Counted from the first letter of the stretch, positions 1-6,474 are shown. The stretch: 6,882 nt of DNA from Thermoflexus sp. (GCA_017743605.1 JAGHYO010000118.1:1-6882), one strand, 5' to 3'. Numbers and translations are program-made. Notes: generated by a model not told the origin, from the sequence alone.

Positions 1-16
1 GGCATGGGTATGGTTG

Positions 17-346
17 TCAGTAGCTCTTGAACCGTCCAGATATGATCGGTCGGCCCATCAGCACCGGCCCGCCGTGCCGGGCCACGGCCTGGGCCACCCG
101 TAAGGCCCGCACGGGGCCCAGGAGCTGGAGCCACCGCATCCGCATCCCCAGGCCCGTGAAGACCCGGACGTGCTCCCCCTCGATCTCCAGGAGCATGGGC
201 TCTTAGCGCCAGCCGAGGCGGGCCGGGTTCAGCAGGGCCCGGACCTCGGGGTCCCGCAAACTCCGCACCCGCAGCCGCCCGCAGCTCAAAGCTTCTACTT
301 CTTGGGCCAGAGCGATGCACGCTGCACATCCACCGTCGTATAACAA
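17..346 (-). pseudogene. DCC/DUF393-type thiol-disulfide oxidoreductase-like gene, interrupted by an in-frame stop
   Basis: Read from a TTG at 346, the frame begins LLYDGGCAACIALAQEVEAL, the N-terminal signature of the DCC (DUF393) family: YDGxCxxC with the redox-type pair Cys7 and Cys10. It continues through SLRDPEVRALLNPARLGWR and meets TAA at 203-205 (codon 48). The same frame then carries on as EPMLLEIEGEHVRVFTG and a Leu/Arg/Ala-rich tail to TGA at 17-19. From memory of the family, intact short relatives read GWRWEPxLLE across this point, so the stop seems to replace a Trp-like residue. Total length would be about 109 codons, reasonable for this short subgroup. The TTG is preceded by AGGA with 8 bases of spacing. 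A GTG at 439 is in frame, but the 31 residues it adds do not look like this family and it has no well-spaced ribosome site. A minus promoter lies at 515-543. Family call fairly sure; pseudogene status likely. A base error, readthrough, or restart at ATG 196 remain possible. Confidence 0.62.
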
Positions 347-514
347 CGATTTTTTCCTAATAATTCGCCTCTTATTTGAACTTTTCTTTCCTCCAGATAT
401 CTTCCCAAACCACAGCGGCGCAGTATCGACCAGCTCCACCTCCGGCCGGTGGCACCAGAGCCCCAGATCCGCCAGCCAATACAGCTTCTTGTGCTTATTT
501 CCTCACGCAATCTT

Positions 515-543
515 ATAATAAGCAGCCAGAGGTCGCTTCGCAA
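515..543 (-). promoter_or_regulatory. sigma70-like promoter, minus strand, upstream of the DCC-type gene
   Basis: On the minus strand, TTGCGA (538-543) and TATTAT (515-520) are separated by exactly 17 bases. They match the -35 consensus at 4 of 6 and the -10 consensus at 5 of 6. Transcription would start near 508 and leave a leader of about 160 bases before the TTG start at 346. The surrounding A+T content is clearly higher than in the flanking genes, which supports a real control region. This is seen by eye only; no transcript data. Confidence 0.5.
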
Positions 544-565
544 CCGTATTTTCCTCAGGAGTTAC

Positions 566-583
566 CCTGTGGATTTCCACAGG
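566..583. repeat. perfect inverted repeat, candidate operator
   Basis: CCTGTGGA-TT-TCCACAGG: two 8-base arms are exact reverse complements around a 2-base centre. The tiny loop favours a protein-binding dyad over an RNA hairpin. Its centre lies about 66 bases upstream of the start point predicted from the promoter at 515-543, a common place for an activator. The TGTGGA/TCCACA arms also vaguely resemble half of a DnaA box (7 of 9), but I do not call it one. The binding protein is unknown. Confidence 0.45.
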
Positions 584-619
584 TCCTGTTTCGGGGGATT
601 ACGAGGCTTCCTCTGTCGA

Positions 620-636
620 GGCTCCGGCGAGGAGCC
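620..636. repeat. short GC-rich hairpin in intergenic region
   Basis: GGCTCC-GGCGA-GGAGCC forms a perfect 6-bp stem with a 5-base loop. No T-run follows on either strand, so it is not a standard intrinsic terminator. It lies between the response regulator stop at 762 and the promoter at 515-543. It could slow or end readthrough from the upstream gene, but nothing proves that. Confidence 0.3.
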
Positions 637-700
637 AATGGGGAACCTGAGCTCTCCGGATTTACTTACCTGTGTAGAACGCGCACGGGTGGCCCCTGCC

Positions 701-724
701 GGAGGGGCATTGAGGGGCCCCTCC
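701..724. repeat. GC-rich hairpin downstream of the response regulator
   Basis: GGAGGGGC (701-708) pairs perfectly with GCCCCTCC (717-724) across an 8-base loop. A competing 12-base self-complementary stretch, GAGGGGCCCCTC, sits at 712-723. It begins 38 bases after the response regulator's stop codon in the direction of transcription. There is no U-tract, so it could only be a non-canonical terminator or an RNA 3'-end stabiliser. This is position-based inference. Confidence 0.35.
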
Positions 725-761
725 CTATCCAGCAAGACGATTCCCGGAGGGCCTGCGGGGC

Positions 762-1412
762 CTATTCGCCCTCACTGGGGTGCCTCATCCCCTGAAGCCA
801 TCCCCGTCGCATTGCTTCCTTCGCGGCCGCCGCCCGGCTGCTCACCCCCAGCCGCTGGAAAATCTGGCCCAGGTGATATTCCACGGTCCGCGGGGAGAGC
901 CCCAGGCGCTGCGCGATGGCCCGGTTGGTCAGCCCCTCGGCCACCAGTTCCAGGATCTCCCGCTCCCGCTCCGTCAGACCTTCCCCGCCCCGCTCCGGAA
1001 GCCCCCGCGCCCTGGCCAGGATCTCCGGGCTGAAGGCGGTCAGGCCCCGGGCCACGCTCTGGACCGCCGCGGCGATGGCCTCCAGGCCTTCGCTTTTGAG
1101 AAGATAACCCTCCACCCCAACGACCATGGCCTCCCGGATCAGCGCCTCGTCATCGTAGGCGCTGAGCAGCAGGATGCGGATCGGCCACCCGCGCCGCCGG
1201 ATCTCCCGCGCGAGGGCGAGGCCATCGCGCCGGGGGAGGCGGATATCGAGGATGGCGACATCGGGCTGGAGCCTCTCCAGCATGGCAAGGGCGGTTTCCC
1301 CATCCCCGGCTTCGGCGACCACCTGAACCTCAGGCCGCCGCTCCAGCAGGGCCCGCAAGCCCAGGCGCAGCGGCGGATGATCATCCGCGACCAGAACACG
1401 AATGGGTTCCAT
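762..1412 (-). CDS. NarL/FixJ-family response regulator with LuxR-type DNA-binding domain
   Basis: This is a two-domain transcription regulator controlled by phosphorylation. Counted from the upstream GTG, the receiver domain spans about residues 7-124 with the acidic pair Asp13-Asp14, phospho-acceptor Asp59 in AILDIRLP, switch Ser87 and Tyr106, and Lys109 in YLLKSE. After a linker, a LuxR/GerE helix-turn-helix covers about 149-210: LTEREREILELVAEGLTNRA, then LGLSPRTVEYHLGQIFQRLG. All conserved receiver residues are present, so it should be phosphorylatable. I chose the ATG at 1412 (MEPIRVLVADDH, 216 residues) because NarL-type proteins usually begin this way and GGAG lies 10 bases upstream; a GTG at 1421 would add three residues. 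No partner kinase is adjacent: the genes before it in transcription order are pgl and zwf, about 140 bases away, with no clear promoter seen in between. The only kinase in the window belongs to a different subfamily. Target genes unknown. Confidence 0.93.
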   Translation of the reverse strand: MEPIRVLVADDHPPLRLGLRALLERRPEVQVVAEAGDGETALAMLERLQPDVAILDIRLPRRDGLALAREIRRRGWPIRILLLSAYDDEALIREAMVVGVEGYLLKSEGLEAIAAAVQSVARGLTAFSPEILARARGLPERGGEGLTEREREILELVAEGLTNRAIAQRLGLSPRTVEYHLGQIFQRLGVSSRAAAAKEAMRRGWLQGMRHPSEGE

Positions 1413-1553
1413 TCGGTTCACGCTCCATCCGGATTGGCACCATTCAGCTTCAACTCAGGGAATCCGGATAGCTCCTTCCCCAGGGGACCGCAGGGGAGAT
1501 ACCTCCGGTGTCCGCGGCAGCCTGGAAGCCCCCAGGACGAGGTCAGTCGATCG

Positions 1554-2276
1554 TCACCAGATCCGGGAAAGCCCGGCTGCCGCTTCGGCGTCCACCATCC
1601 ACAGGATCCGCCCGGGGCCCGGGCGGACCCCCTGCGCGGGCCAGCGGAGGGGATCGAAAGGTCCCTCCCACACGGCCCGCAGGATCTCCGCTTTGCGCGC
1701 CCCGGTCACCAGGAAGACCACCCGACGCGCCTGGTTCAGGATCGGCAGCGTCAGGGTCACCCGCGGTGGATCCGCTTCTGGCACGGCGGCCACCCAGCGC
1801 CTCGGCTCCGTCACCGCCGGATGAGAGGGGAACAGGGAGGCCGTGTGGCCGTCCTCCCCCAGGCCCAGGAAAACCAGATCGAAGCGCGGGGGCGCTTCCC
1901 TGAAGAACGATCGCAAAAGCGCCTCATAGCGGACGGCGGCCGTCTCCGGGTCCCCCTCGCACGGGATCGGATGGACCTGATGGGCGGGGATGGGGACGTG
2001 GCGCAGGAGGGCCTCATGGGCTATCCGGGCGTTGCGGCGCGGATCCTCGAAGGGGACGCATCGTTCGTCGCCCCAGAAGACGTGCACGGCCTCCCAGGGG
2101 ACCGCATCGCGGCATTCCGGGCAGGCCAGCCGTTCGTAAGTCCGGCGTGGGGTCTGCCCGCCGGAGAGGGCGACGACGAACCGTCCGGTGTTTCGAACAG
2201 CCCGTTGCGCGGCGCGGACGAAGAGGGCCGCCGCCGCCTCGCTGAGCGCTTCCGCATCGGCGAAGATGCGGATCAT
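1554..2276 (-). CDS. pgl: 6-phosphogluconolactonase (DevB/SOL family)
   Basis: This enzyme hydrolyses 6-phosphoglucono-1,5-lactone to 6-phosphogluconate in the cytosol, the second step of the oxidative pentose phosphate pathway. The 240-residue length is normal for the DevB type. Visible family motifs are the phosphate-binding SGGQTP loop (38-43), VFWGDER (66-72) and GLGEDGHTASLFP (138-150), in which His144 is the expected catalytic residue. The sequence ends with a typical RILWMVDAEAA segment. The start is the ATG at 2276, which overlaps the zwf stop as ATGA (2273-2276); a GGAG about 10 bases upstream lies inside zwf. The open frame runs much further upstream, but that part is antiframe translation of zwf and not a fused domain. 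The overlap implies translational coupling, so both enzymes would be made together. Function is very secure from the motifs and from the zwf neighbour. Confidence 0.95.
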   Translation of the reverse strand: MIRIFADAEALSEAAAALFVRAAQRAVRNTGRFVVALSGGQTPRRTYERLACPECRDAVPWEAVHVFWGDERCVPFEDPRRNARIAHEALLRHVPIPAHQVHPIPCEGDPETAAVRYEALLRSFFREAPPRFDLVFLGLGEDGHTASLFPSHPAVTEPRRWVAAVPEADPPRVTLTLPILNQARRVVFLVTGARKAEILRAVWEGPFDPLRWPAQGVRPGPGRILWMVDAEAAAGLSRIW

Positions 2277-3790
2277 TTCGATGTCGCTCCATCGGCCTCC
2301 AGGATGGTGGGGAGATCCCAGGATCGACCGTCGCGGGCGGTGAGGGCCTCCGCGGCCGAGGGGCCCCACGTGCCGGCTGGATAGTTCGGGAAGTCCGCGG
2401 GGGGCTGGGCGGACCAGGCCTCCAGGATGGGCTGGATCACCTCCCAGGCCGCCTCCACCCAGGCGGCGTCCAGGGATTGGGTGGTGTCCCCCCGGATGAG
2501 ATCCAGGAGCAGGGTCTCGTAGGCCTCGGGCGGGCGGCTCCCGAACATCTCCTCGTAGAGAAAGTGCATGTCCACCGGCTGGAGGCGCATCACCGGCCCC
2601 GGGATCTTGGCCTGGAAGCGGAAGAGGACGCCCTCCGCCGGTTGCAGGCGCAGGATCAGGCGGTTGGGCTGCCAGGAGCGGACGGCGGACTCCGGGAACG
2701 CCCGGTGGGGAACCGGCCGGAAGGTGATGGAGACCTCCGAAGCCCGGACCGGGAGGCGCTTGCCGGTGCGCAGGTAGAAGGGCACTCCCTGCCAGCGCCA
2801 GTTGTCGATGAAGAGCTTCAGGGCCGCGTAGGTTTCGGTGTTCGATTGGGGATCCACGCCGGGCTCCTCCCGATAGGCCGGGATCTCCTCCCCGGCCAGA
2901 CGGCCCCGTCCATACTGGCCGCGCACCGCGTAGAGGTGGACCTGATCCGGAGGGATGGGGCGGATGGCCCGCAGCACCTCGAGCTTCTTGTGATGGATCT
3001 CCTCCGGCGTGAGGGAGACGGGGGGCTCCATGGCGATCAGGCAAAGGATCTGCAGCAGGTGGCTCTGGACCATGTCGCGGAGGGCGTCGGTCTGGTCGTA
3101 GTAGCCGCCCCGGTGTTCGACCCCCACCGTCTCGGCGACGGTGATCTGCACGTGGTCGATATACTGGCGGTTCCACACCGGCTCGAAGAAGGCGTTGGCG
3201 AAGCGCAGGGCCAGGATGTTCTGGACCGTGTCCTTGCCCAGGTAGTGGTCCAGGCGGTAGATCTGATCCTCTTCCAGGAACTGCCGCAGGCGGGTGTTGA
3301 GCCGGCGGGCGGAGGGGAGATCACGACCGAAGGGTTTCTCGATCACCACCCGGTGGCGCCGGCGGTCCTGCACCAGGCCGGCCGCGCTGAGGTGGTCCAC
3401 GATGGTCTCGGTGATGCCGGGGGGCACCGCCAGATAAAAAACGTGCTGGGCCATCTCATCGCCCAGGGCCTCGAGCCGCTGGCACAGCGCTGTGTAGAGG
3501 GCGGGGTCCTCGTAATCCCCCTGGAGGTAGAAGAGCCGGTCAGCGAAGCCGCTCCAGAGGGGCTCGTCGGGGCGGTGACGGGCGAAGCGGCGGACGCCGT
3601 CCAGGAGGCGGGCGCGGAAGGATCCGTCGTCCAGCGGGCTCCGCCCGACGCCGAGCACCATCCAGCGCTCCGGCAGCCAGCCGTCGCCGTAGAGATCGAA
3701 GAGGGCGGGGGCCAGCTTGCGCCAGACCAGGTCGCCGCTGGCGCCGAAGAGAATCAAAGCGATCGGCGGATAGGACATGCGTGGCGTCAT
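2273..3790 (-). CDS. zwf: glucose-6-phosphate 1-dehydrogenase
   Basis: This enzyme oxidises glucose 6-phosphate to 6-phosphogluconolactone with reduction of NADP (or NAD), and is the entry to the oxidative pentose phosphate pathway in the cytosol. With the start at 3790 the protein has 505 residues, the usual size. The N-terminal Rossmann signature GASGDLVWRKLAP spans 16-28, EKPFGRD 151-157, and the active-site signature YRLDHYLGKD 178-187 with catalytic His182. The C-terminal YPAGTWGP motif is also typical. The last signature residue is Asp187, where most family members have Glu. I chose ATG 3790 (MTPRMSYPP) because AGGGG lies 5 bases upstream and the length fits; the frame is open to 3853, but those extra residues look non-coding. 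The 117 bases upstream contain TATCAT (a 5 of 6 match to the -10) without a clear -35, so a separate promoter is possible but unproven. The gene is coupled to pgl by a 4-base overlap. Confidence 0.96.
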   Translation of the reverse strand: MTPRMSYPPIALILFGASGDLVWRKLAPALFDLYGDGWLPERWMVLGVGRSPLDDGSFRARLLDGVRRFARHRPDEPLWSGFADRLFYLQGDYEDPALYTALCQRLEALGDEMAQHVFYLAVPPGITETIVDHLSAAGLVQDRRRHRVVIEKPFGRDLPSARRLNTRLRQFLEEDQIYRLDHYLGKDTVQNILALRFANAFFEPVWNRQYIDHVQITVAETVGVEHRGGYYDQTDALRDMVQSHLLQILCLIAMEPPVSLTPEEIHHKKLEVLRAIRPIPPDQVHLYAVRGQYGRGRLAGEEIPAYREEPGVDPQSNTETYAALKLFIDNWRWQGVPFYLRTGKRLPVRASEVSITFRPVPHRAFPESAVRSWQPNRLILRLQPAEGVLFRFQAKIPGPVMRLQPVDMHFLYEEMFGSRPPEAYETLLLDLIRGDTTQSLDAAWVEAAWEVIQPILEAWSAQPPADFPNYPAGTWGPSAAEALTARDGRSWDLPTILEADGATSK

Positions 3791-3795
3791 ACCGG

Positions 3796-3800
3796 CCCCT
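3796..3800 (-). promoter_or_regulatory. ribosome binding site deciding the zwf start
   Basis: AGGGG on the minus strand lies 5 bases before the ATG at 3790. It supports that ATG over the upstream in-frame start at 3853 and the internal ATG at 3778. Confidence 0.55.
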
Positions 3801-3907
3801 AAGATCCGAGCTTTACGGGACATGATAGGGGGAATCCGGCATCTTGCACCCATCCGCCATCGCCGGAGCCCCGCCCATGGCCCTCCCCACCGCTTTACGC
3901 GCTTCCC

Positions 3908-5404
3908 CTATGGCTCACGGCCCAGCAGGGCTTCGAACTCCGCGGCCGCATCCCGCAGGCGTCCTTTGCCCCACCACAGGCTGAAATCGGCCCACTGGGG
4001 ATCCCAGTCCAGAAACCAGCAGAAGGCCTCCACCTGGGGCTCCCCCGCGACCACGGACCATGCCGTCGTCAACCATCCCCGCGGGTAGTTGTGCGCCGGG
4101 GGAACGCCTTCATCCGGTGTGTAGGTGTTGGACGATGTGATGTAAACAGGCCGCCCGCGGGTCGAGGGATATGCGTTGATGATCTCCAGCCAGTCATACA
4201 GCGCCTGGAATCCGACCCGCGCCCCCATGGCGTCCCGAAGGTCCAGACGCGGCTCCTCTGCCTCCGGATAGCCCGCGGCGCGGGCCGCCTCCGGCCGTCC
4301 CGGCACGTGGAGCGCGAAACCGTCCGGGCCAGGGTTCCACTGCCCCATCGCCGCCCTCGCCCGTGCGGCCTCATCGATGAAGGCCACCAGGGTGTTGAAA
4401 TAGTTCAGCCAGGGGACGTCCACCCGGCTCCGCCGCTCGCCATCCTGATCCCGGACGAAGGGCCGCACCGGCCCTATGAGCAGGCGCGCCCGGGGATTTG
4501 CCGCCCGGAGGACCGCCACCGCGTGATCGATGCGGGTGGGCGATTCGCCGTAGCCGTTGAAGACCCGAGCATACCAGGCCGGGGAGATCGGGCGATCCGG
4601 GCTCAGGCGGTTGCTCAGGGCCTCGTTGGGACCGCTCCCCAGAAAATAGGCGTAGACCCCCTGAAGCCGTTCGTCCCGGCCCAGGCGCTCCAGATAGCGC
4701 AGATAGCGCGCCAGCCCTTCCAGATCCCCGGGAGGGGGAAGGGTTTGTCCCCGGTCGTAATCCACTCGCACCAGGACCCGCAGGCCGTGTCGCTGATCCC
4801 GCGCCACCCGGGCGGCCAGGGCATCAATCCCCCAATCGGGATCTTCCGCCCGCTGCGCATAGGTCAGCTCCACCGCCCACCCGGCGCGCCCTTTCCAGTC
4901 CCGCTCGGGATGGGGGAAGACCAGTCCCAGTTTGGTGGGCAGGGGAGGAGATGCCGGGGTGGGCTCCAGATCGCCCAGCGCCAGGCGCCCCCGCAGTCGG
5001 CATCCTTCGTGGCAGTCTCGATAAAAGGCGAGCTCCACCGCTTCCGCCGGCATCCGGAACCGCCAGCGCCAGCGCCAGATCCCGGATGCCGGCATCGCTT
5101 CGATCTGCTCCAGGGCCGCCGGCTCGCCGTTCACGGTGAGCAGGATGTAACCCCACGGGATGCGATCGATCACCTCCACCCGGACCACATCGTCGGGGCG
5201 CGGGGAGGGAGGGTAAACGGAGAAGCGAGGCCAGGGCGCGTCGGAGGCCGGGCCCAGGCGGAGGATCACCTGGCCGGAAGGGGCCACGATCCCCAGGGCC
5301 AGCAGCAGGCCGAGCAGGAGCACGGCTCCTCCCAGGCGGCGAAGAGAAGGCGCCCACTTCGTTCTCAGACCGCTTTCGTTGCGGGCAGGACGAAGCGAAC
5401 GCAT
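3908..5404 (-). CDS. membrane-anchored or secreted protein with a glycoside-hydrolase-like barrel domain, function unknown
   Basis: I do not recognise a named gene. In the 498-residue product, a basic start (RSLRPAR, then RR at 22-23) precedes a hydrophobic stretch (about 24-41), which fits a signal peptide or single anchor; no lipobox is seen. Residues about 58-145 look beta-rich (RPDDVVRVEV, ILLTVNGEPA) with a WRWRWR run at 110-115 and a CHEGC pair (131, 135). From about 157 on, strand-like pieces recall a clan GH-A TIM barrel: KLGLVF, GLRVLVRVDY, GVYAYFLGSGPNE (Glu261 in the acid/base place), RLLIGPVRPF, DGFALHVPG, RPVYITSSNTY (418-428) and VEAFCWFLDWDPQW. Related barrels often have T-E-x-N in the sixth piece; here it is T-S-S-N, so the nucleophile Glu appears absent. 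A carbohydrate-binding or altered-activity role is inference. The ATG at 5404 has AAGGAG 10 bases upstream and lies 40 bases inside the histidine kinase gene. Coding status is secure; the fold call is moderate. Confidence 0.75.
   Translation of the reverse strand: MRSLRPARNESGLRTKWAPSLRRLGGAVLLLGLLLALGIVAPSGQVILRLGPASDAPWPRFSVYPPSPRPDDVVRVEVIDRIPWGYILLTVNGEPAALEQIEAMPASGIWRWRWRFRMPAEAVELAFYRDCHEGCRLRGRLALGDLEPTPASPPLPTKLGLVFPHPERDWKGRAGWAVELTYAQRAEDPDWGIDALAARVARDQRHGLRVLVRVDYDRGQTLPPPGDLEGLARYLRYLERLGRDERLQGVYAYFLGSGPNEALSNRLSPDRPISPAWYARVFNGYGESPTRIDHAVAVLRAANPRARLLIGPVRPFVRDQDGERRSRVDVPWLNYFNTLVAFIDEAARARAAMGQWNPGPDGFALHVPGRPEAARAAGYPEAEEPRLDLRDAMGARVGFQALYDWLEIINAYPSTRGRPVYITSSNTYTPDEGVPPAHNYPRGWLTTAWSVVAGEPQVEAFCWFLDWDPQWADFSLWWGKGRLRDAAAEFEALLGREP
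5046..5093. repeat. 12-bp perfect inverted repeat enclosing a triplicated hexamer
   Basis: GCCGGCATCCGG (5046-5057) is the exact reverse complement of CCGGATGCCGGC (5082-5093). The 24-base interval holds three direct copies of CGCCAG (5061-5078), which encode the Trp-Arg repeat of the barrel protein. In mRNA this would make a very stable GC stem inside the coding region, close to the junction of the anchor and the beta-rich domain. No insertion sequence surrounds it. Confidence 0.7.
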
Positions 5405-6444
5405 GTCCCGGTCTCTCCTTCCGTCCGGCTCTCGATCTCCAGATGGGCCTGGTGATGGCGCAGGATCTCGGCCACGATGGCCAGTCCCAGCCCGGCCCCT
5501 GTCGCCTCCGGGGCCTCCCCGCGATAGAACGGCTCGGTGATGTAGGGAAGATGCTCCGGGGGGATCCCGGGACCGGTGTCGATCACCTCGCACTGCACCC
5601 CTTCGGGGATGGGTCGGAGGATCACCGCGATGCGATCTCCGGGGCGGCTGTAGCGGATGGCGTTATCCAGCAGATTCAGGAAAACCTGCTTCAAGCGATC
5701 CGCATCCCCCCAGACTTCGGGCAACTCTTCTTCAATCTCCAGGCTCAGAGATTGCTGGCGGGCCTGGGCCTCGGGGAGCTTCTCCGCCACGGCCGCTTCG
5801 GCCACCGTGGCGATGGAGAGGGGGCGGAGAGCCAGGGGTTCCCCGCTGCTCAGCTGACCCAGGTCCAGGACGGCGTGGACCATCCGGATCATCCGGCAGG
5901 TCTCTTCCTCGAGGATGCGAAGGGACTGGGATTGGATTTCTGGAGCGACGGCTGGGAGCTGGAGGACCTGCAGGTGGGTGAGCAGGGTGGCCAGAGGCGT
6001 GCGGAGCTCATGGGCCAGCCCGGCCAGGAGCCGCCGCATCGACTGAAATCCGGAATAGGCCCCCCGGTCTTCTATTACAAACAGCCACGCGCCGGACGGT
6101 TCCGGCACCATCCACCAGCGCAGGGCGCGCTCCCCGGCCAGGGAGACCAGGCGGGATCGGCCGACTCCCGTGGCCCGCGCGGCTTGAAGGTCCTCCTCCA
6201 GCAAAGCGCGCCAGCCGGCTTCGGGGAGCCTCCCCTGGGGGGCGTTCAGCCCCAGGATCTGCCGGGCGGCCGGGTTGGCCTCCGTGTAGCGGAGATCCGG
6301 GCTCAATCGGAGGACGCCCAGAGGGGCGGGATCCAGGGGAAAACGAAAGCCGGAGCGGCGGGCGTGCCATCGGCCGAGGAAGAAGACTGCGGCAGTATAG
6401 AGGGCCAGGAACACAACCACCCAGCGGAGCTCGACGGCCCACAT
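5365..6444 (-). CDS. membrane-anchored PAS-domain sensor histidine kinase (HisKA type)
   Basis: This kinase autophosphorylates on His and passes phosphate to a response regulator. The 359-residue protein has one transmembrane helix (about 7-24) with almost no outside part, so its signal is probably intracellular or within the membrane. A PAS-like domain follows (about 38-126: GVLRLSPDLRYTEANPAARQ). The H box, GLAHELRTPLATL, carries phospho-acceptor His145. The ATP-binding domain has the N box NLLDNAIRYS (Asn261), G1 box DTGPGIP (Asp289), F box EPFYRG and G2 box GAGLGLAI (316-323). All catalytic parts are intact. The H box and domain order resemble PhoR-type kinases, which usually pair with OmpR/PhoB-type regulators. 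The ATG at 6444 has GGAGG 4 bases upstream. It starts 30 bases after the stop of the CvpA-like gene, and its last 40 bases overlap the next gene, which suggests co-transcription of all three. The partner regulator is not identified. Confidence 0.95.
   Translation of the reverse strand: MWAVELRWVVVFLALYTAAVFFLGRWHARRSGFRFPLDPAPLGVLRLSPDLRYTEANPAARQILGLNAPQGRLPEAGWRALLEEDLQAARATGVGRSRLVSLAGERALRWWMVPEPSGAWLFVIEDRGAYSGFQSMRRLLAGLAHELRTPLATLLTHLQVLQLPAVAPEIQSQSLRILEEETCRMIRMVHAVLDLGQLSSGEPLALRPLSIATVAEAAVAEKLPEAQARQQSLSLEIEEELPEVWGDADRLKQVFLNLLDNAIRYSRPGDRIAVILRPIPEGVQCEVIDTGPGIPPEHLPYITEPFYRGEAPEATGAGLGLAIVAEILRHHQAHLEIESRTEGETGTCVRFVLPATKAV
5415..5420 (-). promoter_or_regulatory. ribosome binding site inside the kinase gene, for the barrel protein
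   Basis: AAGGAG on the minus strand lies 10 bases before the ATG at 5404, within the last codons of the histidine kinase. It supports a 40-base gene overlap. No other good start follows before the hydrophobic segment, because the next GTG falls inside it. Confidence 0.6.
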
Positions 6445-6474
6445 CGCTCCTCCAGATCCGCTCCGGCTTCTCCT

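Larger units (their letters stand above)
347..761. other. 415-base intergenic region without a supported gene
   Basis: This stretch lies between the response regulator and the interrupted DCC-type gene. It holds the promoter at 515-543, the operator-like dyad at 566-583 and hairpins at 620-636 and 701-724. Bases 340-400 and 480-560 are noticeably richer in A+T than the rest of the window. On the minus strand the DCC frame stays open upstream as far as 502, but it has no convincing start codon there. I found no tRNA-like cloverleaf, no CRISPR spacing and no riboswitch core that I recognise. Confidence 0.6.

Noticed and set aside
347..439. GTG at 439 as start of the DCC-type protein
   Set aside because: The 31 residues it adds before the family start are unlike DCC proteins, and GGAGG touches the GTG with no spacing.
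514..519. TATAAT on the plus strand as a promoter
   Set aside because: No acceptable -35 lies 16-18 bases upstream, and no plus-strand gene follows. The same A+T-rich site makes a better minus-strand -10.
701..724. Intrinsic terminator of the response regulator
   Set aside because: The stem is strong but no T-run follows on the minus strand, so I list it only as a hairpin.
1521..1536. Hairpin CCTGG/CCAGG after pgl as a terminator
   Set aside because: It has only a 5-bp stem and no T-run.
780..2384. Long plus-strand open frame of 534 codons
   Set aside because: It lies antisense across the response regulator, pgl and the zwf end. Its translation is Pro/Arg/Gly-rich with no domain pattern, a normal effect of high GC opposite real genes.
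2277..3176. Possible N-terminal extension of pgl making a 540-residue fusion
   Set aside because: This part is the wrong frame of zwf and is Pro/Gly/Arg-rich without motifs. The pgl family start at MIRIFADAEAL and the ATGA overlap settle the start.
2477..3802. Plus-strand open frame of 441 codons
   Set aside because: It is the complement of zwf, whose motifs are unambiguous. The plus-strand product shows no recognisable motif.
4091..5455. Plus-strand open frame of 454 codons
   Set aside because: It is antisense to the barrel protein and the kinase end, with shadow-like composition.
5405..5593. Upstream extension of the barrel protein to 5593
   Set aside because: The extra residues are an off-frame reading of the kinase ATP-binding domain. 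The ATG at 5404 has a good ribosome site directly before a signal-like segment.
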